NCBI RefSeq assembly: GCF_031180885.1
Contig: NZ_JAPSLK010000015.1
Coordinates: forward strand, 62,001-126,000
DNA length: 64,000 bases
Source: Saccharothrix sp.
Lineage (GTDB): Bacteria; Actinomycetota; Actinomycetes; Mycobacteriales; Pseudonocardiaceae
Direction of reading: 5' to 3'
Made by a program: the position numbers and the translations under genes. Numbering within the stretch: the stretch's first letter is position 1; each line of letters starts with the position of its first letter. Below the pieces are notes generated by a model that ran no database searches, had not been told where the DNA came from, and saw only the letters and a list, made by a program, of their open reading frames with translations. This document shows, piece by piece, positions 51,701-59,367 of this stretch.

Positions 51701-51754
51701 CGCGCAGCGGCGCTTCGCCGCGCAGCGGCGCTTCGCCGCGCAGCGGCGCTTCGC
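51701..51754. repeat. 18-bp tandem repeat, three copies
   Basis: Three perfect copies of CGCGCAGCGGCGCTTCGC at 51701-51718, 51719-51736 and 51737-51754. Each unit is itself partly palindromic (GCGC-CGC type). It begins 20 nt after the lipoprotein stop. Confidence 0.92.
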
Positions 51755-51790
51755 CGCGCTCCGCGCGGCTGGCTGGCTCCAGTCACAGGC

Positions 51791-51866
51791 GGGCCTCGGT
51801 TCCCCCACCGTATGGCCTGCCCGAAGGTTGGCTCCGCCAGGCCGTGCGGTGGGGGAACCGACGCCC
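51791..51866. repeat. 76-nt palindrome of the same family as those near 42 kb
   Basis: CGGTTCCCCCACCG (51797-51810) pairs perfectly with 51847-51860; with flanks GGGCCT/ACGCCC the stem is 20 bp with one mismatch, and GGCCTG continues inside. Its core CCGTATGGCCTGCCCGAAGG (51808-51827) differs at one base in 20 from 41614-41633. Confidence 0.9.
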
Positions 51867-51890
51867 TTCCTCCCCCACTGGTGGTCTGTC

Positions 51891-52041
51891 CGCCGGCGAG
51901 GCTCTTTTGATCTTCAGACTCGCACATCCCTACACAATCTCGGACGGGCTCCGCGCTCTCACGTTCAGACGCGCTCCGGGCTCTCAAGCTCGGACGCGCT
52001 CAACCCTCTCAAGATCAAAGCGCCTGGCCGGCCGGCCGGCC
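51891..52041. repeat. Repeat module 2 (copy 2) with GGCC run
   Basis: The first 24 nt are identical to 41797-41820, including CTTTTGATCTT. The closing arm AAGATCAAAG lies at 52011-52020. In between are degenerate CGCTC..CTCTCAAG units. Four tandem GGCC units occupy 52026-52041. No gene is seen between 51682 and 52130. Confidence 0.85.
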
Positions 52042-52130
52042 GATGACTTCCAGCACAAGCCCTGGCTAACGGACGGGGCCGCTACGGCGATTGGGGCAAT
52101 GCGGGATCCCAGTCGACTTGGAGGCCGAAA

Positions 52131-53456
52131 GTGCCCACTACCGAACGGCTCAGACCGATCCGCAAGATGCCCGCGCTGTGCGGTGTCGCAGCGCTGGGCG
52201 CTGCCCTGCTCGTGCCGTCCGCGTCGGCTGTGGCCGCACCGACCCGGGTCCTCGGCTACATCGCCAACAACGGCGGAGGCGTGTCGGTCCTGGACACCTC
52301 CACCGACACCCTGACCAGCACCCTGTCCGACGCGGGCGGCGACTCGCCCTACGGTGTCGGCGTCGCCTTCGACGGTGCGCGCGGCTATGTGACGAACGTT
52401 CGCAACAACACCCTCACCGTCATCGACACGCCCACCAACACGATCGACGCCGCGGTGCCGGTCGGCGACGGGCCGGCGGGTGTGGTCGTGTCGCCCAGCG
52501 GCGGTCACGTGTACGTGTCGAACTACCGCGCCGGCACGGTGTCCGTGGTGGACGCCGCGACCCTCACCACGACCGCGACCGTCGACGTCGGCCCCAACGC
52601 CGACGGCGTCGCGATCACCCCGGACGGCAAGAAGCTGTTCGTGGCGCACGACGTGGTCGGCGCGGGCACGGTGTCCGTCGTGGACACCTTCACCATGACC
52701 GAGGTCGAGGAGATCCCGACCGGCAACACCCCGACCGCGGTGGCGGTGACGCCCGACGGCAGCCGGCTGTTGGTGGTCAACAAGTTCTCCAACAACGTGG
52801 CCGTGGTGGACGTGGCCTCCCACGCGGTGGTCGGGACGATCCCGGTCAGCTTCATCCCGCACGGCGTGGCCATCTCGCCGGACGGGACGCGGGCGTTCGT
52901 GACCAACAGCGAGGCCGACTCGCTGTCGGTGCTGGACATCCCGGCGATGGCGCCGCTCCTGGCGGTCCCGGTCGGCGACCGGCCCATCAGCGTGGCGCTC
53001 ACCCCGGACGGCTCCCGTGCGTACGTGACGAACTTCAACAGCAACTCGGTGTCCGTTGTGGACACCGCCACCCTGTCGGTGGTCAACACGATCGCGGTGG
53101 GCGTCAACCCGGTCGGCATCGCCATCCACGGCGTGCCGCCCGCGCCCACGAAGCTCGTCGCCGAGCACGCCACGCTCCAGGTGCGGCTGCTCGGGTTCAC
53201 CGTGCGCGGCATGGACGCCACGTTGACCGAGTCGCACACCGGGCGTCCGGTGGCCGGCAAGACCATCGAGTTCCGCACGGTGAAGGGACAGGCGCTGTGC
53301 AACGCCCTCACCAACGCGTCCGGCAAGGCCTCGTGCGACGCCAACGTGCCGTTGCTGGTGGGCCTGGCGACGTTGTTGCAGGGCTACACGGCGGCGTACC
53401 CGGGTGACATCACCCACGGCCCGTCGGTCGCCCACGGTTCGATCGGCTTGTTGTGA
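52131..53456 (+). CDS. Secreted YncE-like seven-bladed beta-propeller protein
   Basis: A 441-residue exported protein. The signal peptide ends about SASAVAAP. Blades repeat a motif of the YVTN type every 40-44 residues: GYIANNGGGVSVLDTSTDTL, YVTNVRNNTLTVIDTPTNTI, YVSNYRAGTVSVVDAATLTT, FVTNSEADSLSVLDIPAMAP and YVTNFNSNSVSVVDTATLSV. The last about 100 residues are an Ig-like domain (VRLLGFTVRGMDATLTESHT, CNALTNASGKASCDANVPLL) with a probable Cys pair. The GTG start follows GGAGGCCGAAA. Such propellers bind ligands or surfaces; no enzyme motif is seen. It lies just after the second repeat region. Confidence 0.85.
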   Translation: MPTTERLRPIRKMPALCGVAALGAALLVPSASAVAAPTRVLGYIANNGGGVSVLDTSTDTLTSTLSDAGGDSPYGVGVAFDGARGYVTNVRNNTLTVIDTPTNTIDAAVPVGDGPAGVVVSPSGGHVYVSNYRAGTVSVVDAATLTTTATVDVGPNADGVAITPDGKKLFVAHDVVGAGTVSVVDTFTMTEVEEIPTGNTPTAVAVTPDGSRLLVVNKFSNNVAVVDVASHAVVGTIPVSFIPHGVAISPDGTRAFVTNSEADSLSVLDIPAMAPLLAVPVGDRPISVALTPDGSRAYVTNFNSNSVSVVDTATLSVVNTIAVGVNPVGIAIHGVPPAPTKLVAEHATLQVRLLGFTVRGMDATLTESHTGRPVAGKTIEFRTVKGQALCNALTNASGKASCDANVPLLVGLATLLQGYTAAYPGDITHGPSVAHGSIGLL

Positions 53457-53462
53457 TCCGCG

Positions 53463-53503
53463 ACCGGCTCGACCCGTGCCTCAGGTGCACGGGTCGAGCC
53501 GGT
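53463..53503. terminator. 17-bp bidirectional hairpin between convergent genes
   Basis: A perfect 17-bp stem, 53463-53479 with 53487-53503, 7-nt loop. It starts 6 nt after the propeller stop on the plus strand. Its other arm lies inside the last codons (YRLDPCT) of the convergent solute-binding protein gene. Confidence 0.85.
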
Positions 53504-54314
53504 ACGGGTCGGGTTTGTAGCCCTCGGCGTTGAGGTCGCCGAAGTTGGCGCGGAAGAACTGGTCCCACGCGCCGTTGGTGATGAACCCCTTCAGGCCGTC
53601 GGTGATCCGCTCGCACAGGGCTTTGTCGTTCTTGGGCAGGCCGACGCCGTAGCGTTCCTGCGCGCCGAAGGTCAGGTCCAGCACCTTCAGGCCCGGGGTC
53701 TGGCGGGCGAAGCCGTGCAGGATGATCTGATCGGTCGAGGCGACGTCGACCTCCTTGCGCTGGAGCCGTTCGACGCACTGCCGGGTGCCGATCTCGGTGG
53801 TCGTGGTGACCCGGTCCCTCAGCGCGCCGGCGGTGAGCTGGTCGTAGGAGGTGCTGCCGGACTGGGTGCACACCGTCAGGCCGGCCAGGTCGTCCAGGGT
53901 GCGGATCGGCCGGTCGAAGTCCGCGCGGACCAGGAAACCCTGCTTGGACAGCAGGTAGGGGCCGGCGAACCCGATCTTGCCGCGCCGTTCGTCGGTGATG
54001 GAGAAGGTGTGCACCACCATCTGCACCCGGCCCTGGGCGAGCGCGTTGACCCGCTGGGCGATGATCACGTCGACCTCGACCGGGGTGAACTGCGGGGTCG
54101 TGTTGCGGCCCAGCCACCGGTACAGGTCGACGTCGAAGCCCCGGCGTTCGTGGGTGTCCGGGTTCAGGACGGCCAGGCCGGGGATGTCCGTGCCGACGCC
54201 GACGTTCATCGGGCGGTCGGCGGCCACGGACGGCGGGGACGGCGACGCGGGCGGCAGGGAGCACGCCGTGAGGACTGCCAGGGCGCTGGAGAGCGCGGCG
54301 ACCCGTGTCCACAT
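53481..54314 (-). CDS. Solute-binding lipoprotein, family 3 (amino-acid ABC transporter type)
   Basis: A 277-residue lipoprotein: MWTRVAALSSALAVLTAC gives lipobox Cys18. The SBP_bac_3 fold follows: MNVGVGTDIPGLAVLN, RRGFDVDLYRWLGRN, GRVQMVVHTFSITDERRGKI, AGPYLLSKQGFLVR, LAGLTVCTQSGSTSYDQL and YGVGLPKNDKALCERITDG. It ligates an amino acid or similar small polar solute outside the membrane. No permease or ATPase gene is adjacent, so it may serve a remote transporter or act as a sensor partner. Same-strand neighbour upstream is the membrane protein gene ending at 54330. Confidence 0.92.
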   Translation of the reverse strand: MWTRVAALSSALAVLTACSLPPASPSPPSVAADRPMNVGVGTDIPGLAVLNPDTHERRGFDVDLYRWLGRNTTPQFTPVEVDVIIAQRVNALAQGRVQMVVHTFSITDERRGKIGFAGPYLLSKQGFLVRADFDRPIRTLDDLAGLTVCTQSGSTSYDQLTAGALRDRVTTTTEIGTRQCVERLQRKEVDVASTDQIILHGFARQTPGLKVLDLTFGAQERYGVGLPKNDKALCERITDGLKGFITNGAWDQFFRANFGDLNAEGYKPDPYRLDPCT

Positions 54315-54329
54315 GCTGGTGGACCCCTC

Positions 54330-54989
54330 TCAGTTGTAGAGCACCGCTTCGGTGACACCGAGGTCGACGCGGCAGGTCTCGTCGGGCATGGACAGCTCGA
54401 TCAGCACGCGCGCCTCGCGGGTGGTGCCGCGCAGGTCGAGCCGGACCTCGTGGCCGGACAGGCGGTCCGCGATCGGCTCGTCCTCGCGGCCGTCGCGCAC
54501 GAGGGTCACGGTCATCCGCGCCGAACCCACGCAGTCGCCGACCTTCGCGTGGTTGACCAGGGTGGGCGTGACGAACAGGTACCGCCGCTCCGGCGGGCTG
54601 CCGGGGACGCGGAAGCCGGCGTGCTCACCGTCGGCCATCTCCTCGGCGTTGGACAGCTCGACCAGGTCGGTGACCGGCACGTCCGGCTTCACCACGACCA
54701 GCCAGAACCCCAGGCCGCCCAGCACCCCGAGCACGGCCGGGACGGCGGCGAACACCCAGCGCGGCAAGGGCCTCCGGGCCGGCTTGACCGCGGTCGTGCG
54801 GGCCGCGCCGGAGTGCTGGAAGCCCAGCACGGTCACGACCAGGGACGCCGTGCCGACCAGCAGGGACACCGCGTCGGCGATCCCCTCGCCCTTGTTGCCC
54901 AGCAGCAGCAACCAAATCACGAAACACGACACGCCGACCAGCAGCGGCGCGGCCCAGAAGAGCTGGACGACCCACCACGGTCGCTTCAC
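54330..54989 (-). CDS. Hypothetical two-TM or three-TM membrane protein
   Basis: A 219-residue protein not matched to a known family. It begins VKRPWWVVQLFWAAPLLVGV with two TM segments, then a third (WVFAAVPAVLGVLGGLGFWL). The remaining 115 residues are probably extracytoplasmic, with two Cys (KVGDCVGSAR and DETCRVDLG) likely paired. The GTG at 54989 follows AGGAG at good spacing. It ends 15 nt before the solute-binding lipoprotein gene, so the two are probably co-transcribed and may form a membrane-bound complex. Confidence 0.65.
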   Translation of the reverse strand: MKRPWWVVQLFWAAPLLVGVSCFVIWLLLLGNKGEGIADAVSLLVGTASLVVTVLGFQHSGAARTTAVKPARRPLPRWVFAAVPAVLGVLGGLGFWLVVVKPDVPVTDLVELSNAEEMADGEHAGFRVPGSPPERRYLFVTPTLVNHAKVGDCVGSARMTVTLVRDGREDEPIADRLSGHEVRLDLRGTTREARVLIELSMPDETCRVDLGVTEAVLYN

Positions 54990-55055
54990 GGCGGCTCCTG
55001 CGGTTCCTCCCCGAACCAGATGAGCGACCACGATATCGGTTCAGAGGGGCGGACC

Positions 55056-56255
55056 TCAGGCGATCCGCCAAGCAACCACCAATGCGATGACGAGCGCGCC
55101 GATCGCGCTGTAGACGGCGGTGCCGAAAGCCGCGAACTGGAGCAGAAAGCCGAACGCGACGGAAGACACCAGGCGGGTGAGCGCCTGCCCCGTCTGGATG
55201 ACGGACAGGCCGGAAGCCCGCAAAGATTCGGGTACGAGGGTGCTGATGCGGGCGGAGAGGACACCGTCGGTGGCCGCGTAGAAAAGTCCGTGCAGGAGCA
55301 GGGCGATCCCCATGCCGAGGTAGCCCGAACCGGTGGTGAGCAGCAGCAGGTACACGGCGAGCAGCAGCACGTGCCCGCCGAGGAACACCCGCCACCGGCC
55401 GACCCGGTCGGCCAGCAGCCCCAGCGGGGTGGCGGCGACCAGGAAGACGAGCGCGGTGCCGAGGGGGAGCAGCGGGAGCAGGCCGGGGCGGATGTCCGTG
55501 GACTTCTGGATCAGGATGAACACGAACGCGTCGGACAGGGTTGCCAGGCCCAGGACGCCCGCGACGATCGCGACCTTGCGGTAGCCGGCGTCCTTGAGCA
55601 GCGCGAGCCCGGCTTTGATCGACGGCCGCGGGCCGGGGCGGGTTTCGCGGCGGTTCTCCCGGACGAACGCGATGAGGACGATCAGGCCGATCGCGGCGAA
55701 GCACGCGCTGACGACGAACACCGGGCCGGCGATCATGCCGATCTGGGCGAGCAGGAGGAAGGTGACCAGGGGGCCGAGCAGCGCGCCGATGGTGTCCATG
55801 GTGCGGTGCACGCCGAACGCGGCGCCGAGGCGTTCGGGCGGGGTGGCGAGGGAGATCAACGCGTCGCGCGGGGCGGTGCGGAGGCCTTTGCCGGCGCGGT
55901 CGGCGGCCATCGTCGCCCCGATGCCGAACGCGTTGGCGCCGACGAGCGGGAAGACGAGCTTGGTGGCTGCGGACAGTCCGTAACCGACCGCCGCGACGGC
56001 CTTGTGCCGGTGGGTCTTGTCGGAGACGTGCCCGCCGACGAGGCGGAGGACGGCGGTGGCGCCCGTGTACAGACCGTCGAGGATGCCGAACTGCGCGTAG
56101 CCCATCTGCAGCGTGAACAGCAGGTAGACGGGCATGAACGCGGTCACCATCTCGGCCGAGACGTCGGTCAGCAGGCTGACCGTGCCCAGGGCCACCACGG
56201 TGCCGGGGACCTTGCCCCGGGCGCGCTGGGACGGCCGGACGGATGCGACGTACAT
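55056..56255 (-). CDS. Major facilitator superfamily transporter
   Basis: A 399-residue protein with about 12 TM helices. The first helix pair is TVSLLTDVSAEMVTAFMPVY, and the loop 2-3 motif is RLVGGHVSDKTHRHKAVAAV, close to the MFS motif A. AADRAGKGLRTAPRDALISL is conserved between helices 4 and 5 in a subgroup of drug or sugar exporters. ATG start in a 210-nt divergent gap shared with the WecG/TagA gene. Substrate unknown. Confidence 0.9.
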   Translation of the reverse strand: MYVASVRPSQRARGKVPGTVVALGTVSLLTDVSAEMVTAFMPVYLLFTLQMGYAQFGILDGLYTGATAVLRLVGGHVSDKTHRHKAVAAVGYGLSAATKLVFPLVGANAFGIGATMAADRAGKGLRTAPRDALISLATPPERLGAAFGVHRTMDTIGALLGPLVTFLLLAQIGMIAGPVFVVSACFAAIGLIVLIAFVRENRRETRPGPRPSIKAGLALLKDAGYRKVAIVAGVLGLATLSDAFVFILIQKSTDIRPGLLPLLPLGTALVFLVAATPLGLLADRVGRWRVFLGGHVLLLAVYLLLLTTGSGYLGMGIALLLHGLFYAATDGVLSARISTLVPESLRASGLSVIQTGQALTRLVSSVAFGFLLQFAAFGTAVYSAIGALVIALVVAWRIA

Positions 56256-56465
56256 GCCCCCTTATCGGTCACGGTTGGTAGTCGTTACCTGGTGTGGGCT
56301 TGATCGCGGGCACCGCCTTGCTTGGACGGCTGGACAAGAAGGCTTCAACCGCCCGTTGCGAATCGCGCGATGTCTTTTCGCCCGGTGCTGTGCGTCGAAG
56401 GCAACCCGCGCCACATCCGGGTCCGGCCAGGTAACGAGGGGGGTTGTCCGCTCGATGTCGCGGGT

Positions 56466-57245
56466 ATGTCGCAGTTGCCTCACGAGCGGGTTCGGGTGGG
56501 CGTCGTCGATGTCTGGGCGGTTCGGGAGCCTGACGTCGTGGCCCACGTCGTCGAGGGTTGGCGGCACGGGGAGGGCGGGGCGATCGTGACGGCGAACGTG
56601 GACATCGTTCGGGCCGCCACCCGCGATCCCGCCCTGGGTGCGCTGGTGGCGGAGTCGGAGGTGGTGGTCGCCGACGGGATGCCGGTGGTCTGGGCCGGGC
56701 GGTTGGCCGGGGTCCCGGTGCCGGAGCGGGTCACGGGGGCCTCACTGGTGTTCACGCTGTGTGAGGCGGCTGCTCGGGAAGGGCGATCGGTGTACCTGCT
56801 CGGCGGGAACCCGGGGATTCCGGAGAAGGCCGCGGGCGTGCTGTGCGAGCGGTACCCGAAATTGCGGGTGGCGGGGACCGACTCGCCGCCGTTCGGCTTC
56901 CACGCCGATCCCGTGCTGGCGGCCGAGGCCGTGGCGAAGGTCGTTGAGGCCAAGCCCGACCTGGTGTTGGTCGGGCTGGGATTCCCCAAGCAGGAACGGG
57001 TGATCCGGATGTTGCGGGCCGAACTGCCGCAGGCCTGGTACCTGGGCTGCGGGGCCGGCATCCCGATGGCGGCGGGGGAGTTCAAGAGAGCTTCCGGCGT
57101 GGTGCAGAAGATGGGGGCCGAGTGGGTGCACCGGCTCGCCCTCGAACCGCGTCGGCTGGCCAAGCGGTACCTGCGTGACGACCTGCCCTTCGCCGTCCGC
57201 CTGCTGGCGGCTGCGGTGAAGACCCGGCTCGGCAAGGGGAAGTGA
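56466..57245 (+). CDS. WecG/TagA/CpsF-family glycosyltransferase
   Basis: A 259-residue GT26 enzyme. Family motifs are AIVTANVDIVRAATRDPALG, VVADGMPVVWAGRLAG, VYLLGGNPGIPEKAAGVL, VLVGLGFPKQERVIRML and AWYLGCGAGIPMAAGEFKRA. It adds a HexNAc-type sugar, often ManNAc or a uronic acid, to a lipid-linked acceptor. The ATG at 56466 was chosen from the domain start because no good SD is visible; longer frames upstream lack homology. Its stop overlaps the start of the GT2-GT4 gene (GTGA), so they act together. Confidence 0.9.
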   Translation: MSQLPHERVRVGVVDVWAVREPDVVAHVVEGWRHGEGGAIVTANVDIVRAATRDPALGALVAESEVVVADGMPVVWAGRLAGVPVPERVTGASLVFTLCEAAAREGRSVYLLGGNPGIPEKAAGVLCERYPKLRVAGTDSPPFGFHADPVLAAEAVAKVVEAKPDLVLVGLGFPKQERVIRMLRAELPQAWYLGCGAGIPMAAGEFKRASGVVQKMGAEWVHRLALEPRRLAKRYLRDDLPFAVRLLAAAVKTRLGKGK

Positions 57246-59293
57246 ACAGCGTGCCGCTCGCCGTGGTCATCGTGACCTATTGCAGCGCCGCCGTGATCGA
57301 GGACTGCCTCCGGTCCGTCACGGTCGCGTTGGAGTCCATTCCGGACAGTCGGATCGTGGTGGTGGACAACGCTTCCGGTGACGACACCCTCGACGTGGTC
57401 GCACGGGTCGCGCCTGACGCCCAGGTGGTGGCGAGGGACACGAACGACGGGTTCGCCGCCGGGGTGAACGCGGGATTCGCGGCCGCCCCCGACTGCGATG
57501 TGCTGGTGCTGAACCCCGACATCCGGCTCGACGCCGATGCGGTGGAGTTGTTGCTGGCGACGCTTGCCTTGCCGGGCACGGGAATCGTGTCGCCTCGGCT
57601 GGTGGGGTCGGACGGGCGCCAGCAGTTCTCCCTGCGGCGCGCGCCCACCGTGTTGCGGGCCTTGGGGGAGGCGGTGCTGGGCGGCAACCGGGCCGGGCGG
57701 GTCGACGCGCTGGGCGAAGTGGTGGTCGATCAGCGCCGGTACGACACCGCCGGGCAAGCCGACTGGGTCACCGGGGCCGCCTGGCTGATCTCGCGGGAGT
57801 GCCGGGAGGCGACCGGGTGGTTGGAGGAGCGGTACTTCCTGTACTCCGAAGAGACCGAGTACATGCTGCGGGCCGGCGATCGCGGGTTCGCGGTGCGGTA
57901 CGAGCCCCGGGCGAAGGCGGTGCACCTCGGGGGTGAGCAGTCGACGTCGCCGTGGTTGTGGTCGATGGCCACGACCAACCGGGTCCGGATGGTGCGCGAG
58001 CGACGAGGCCGGCCGGCCGCGTTCGCGATGTGGTGGGCCGTTCTGCTGAACGAAATCCTGCGAGCGCCTCGGAGCGCGAAGCACCGGCGGGCGGTTCGGG
58101 ACCTGGTGCGGTGGCGCCAGTGGCCGGCCACGAGCAGAGACGACGACGGCACGGGCTGGATCTGCTTCTCCGCCCAGGACTGGTGGTACCACAACCGGGC
58201 GCACTCGGACTTCCAGCTCATGCGGTCGGTGGCGCAGCGGCGGCGGGTGCTGGTGGTGAACAGCATCGGGATGCGGATGCCGACCCGGGGCAACAGCACG
58301 CACGTGGCCCGCCGCATCCTGCGCAAGCTCAAGAGCGTCGCCAAGTTCATCCGCAAACCGCTGCCGAACTTCTACGTGATGTCCCCGCTGCCCCTGCCGT
58401 TCTACGGCTCGCCGTTCCTGCGCCGGGTCAACGCTGTGCTCGTGCGCGCCCAAGTACGGCTCGTGGCCACGTTTCTGCGGCTGAAGACGCCCGTGATCAT
58501 GGTCACCATCCCGACCGCCTGGGACGTGGTCGCCCCGATGCGCCGCCGCGGCCTGGTGTTCAACCGGTCCGACCGGCACTCCGACTTCCCCGAAGCCGAC
58601 CGCGAGGCCATCCAGGCCCTCGAACGCCAACTGCTGACCAACGCCGACCACGTCGTCTACGTCAGCCACGTCCTGATGGACGACGAACGCACGCTGACCG
58701 GCGACCGCGCCCACTTCCTCGACCACGGCGTGGACGTCGACCACTTCACCGCGCGCCCGGAGTTCGAGTGGCCCGACGACATCCGGTCGATCGACGGCCC
58801 GCGCATCGGGTTCTTCGGCGCGCTGGACGACTTCCTGGTCGACTTCGACCTGCTGGAACGCCTCGCGGCCGAACTGCCGGACGCCTCCCTGGTGCTCATC
58901 GGCGACGCGACCCACCCGATGGAGCGCTACGACAAGTACCCGAACGTCCACTGGCTCGGCTTCCGCCCCTACGACAGCATCCCGGCCTACGGGTCGGCGT
59001 TCGACGTGGCGATCATGCCGTGGCTGGACAACGACTGGATCCGGCACTCCAACCCGATCAAGCTCAAGGAGTACCTGGCCCTGGGCCTGCCGGTGGTGAG
59101 CACGGACTTCGCCGAGCTGGACGCCTACCGCGACCGGGTCCGCGGGGTGCGCACGCACACCGAGTTCGTCGAGGCCGTCCGCCGCACCCTCACCGAGGGC
59201 GGGCTGAAACCGGCGAACGCGCTGCGCCAGTCGGTGCTGACCTACTCGTGGCACTCGCGGGCGCAGGAGTTGCTCGACCTCGCCGAACGGTGA
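57242..59293 (+). CDS. Bifunctional glycosyltransferase: GT2 domain fused to GT4-like domain
   Basis: A 683-residue fusion. Residues about 5-250 are a rhamnosyltransferase-type GT2: VVIVTYCSAAVIEDCLRSVT, VVVDNASGDDTLDVV, VLNPDIRLDADAVELL and GAAWLISRECREATGWLEER. Residues about 300-683 are a GT-B enzyme of GT4 type: WICFSAQDWWYHNRAHSDF, RVLVVNSIGMRMPTRGNSTH, ADHVVYVSHVLMDDERTLTG, RIGFFGALDDFLVDFDLLER, FDVAIMPWLDNDWIRHSNPI and KLKEYLALGLPVVSTDF. Third-base usage shifts from G-rich to C-rich near 58200, consistent with joined genes. Two successive sugar additions by one chain are likely. Confidence 0.9.
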   Translation: MNSVPLAVVIVTYCSAAVIEDCLRSVTVALESIPDSRIVVVDNASGDDTLDVVARVAPDAQVVARDTNDGFAAGVNAGFAAAPDCDVLVLNPDIRLDADAVELLLATLALPGTGIVSPRLVGSDGRQQFSLRRAPTVLRALGEAVLGGNRAGRVDALGEVVVDQRRYDTAGQADWVTGAAWLISRECREATGWLEERYFLYSEETEYMLRAGDRGFAVRYEPRAKAVHLGGEQSTSPWLWSMATTNRVRMVRERRGRPAAFAMWWAVLLNEILRAPRSAKHRRAVRDLVRWRQWPATSRDDDGTGWICFSAQDWWYHNRAHSDFQLMRSVAQRRRVLVVNSIGMRMPTRGNSTHVARRILRKLKSVAKFIRKPLPNFYVMSPLPLPFYGSPFLRRVNAVLVRAQVRLVATFLRLKTPVIMVTIPTAWDVVAPMRRRGLVFNRSDRHSDFPEADREAIQALERQLLTNADHVVYVSHVLMDDERTLTGDRAHFLDHGVDVDHFTARPEFEWPDDIRSIDGPRIGFFGALDDFLVDFDLLERLAAELPDASLVLIGDATHPMERYDKYPNVHWLGFRPYDSIPAYGSAFDVAIMPWLDNDWIRHSNPIKLKEYLALGLPVVSTDFAELDAYRDRVRGVRTHTEFVEAVRRTLTEGGLKPANALRQSVLTYSWHSRAQELLDLAER

Positions 59294-59367
59294 CGGGGAT
59301 AACGATGACGCGGTGAACCGGGCCGACTCCGACCGCCCCGGTCCCGGACTTCTCTAATGTGGGTGGT

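Noticed and set aside
53715-56303. 862-codon plus-strand open frame
   Set aside because: Lies opposite three clear minus-strand genes (solute-binding protein, membrane protein, MFS transporter) and reads as charged low-complexity sequence.
56480-59254. 924-codon minus-strand open frame
   Set aside because: Antisense of WecG/TagA and the GT2-GT4 fusion; no domain features.
28846-59293. Antibiotic biosynthetic cluster (because of DegT and epimerase genes)
   Set aside because: No polyketide synthase, NRPS or terpene genes; Wzx, Wzy, Wzz and priming transferase genes point to a surface polysaccharide.
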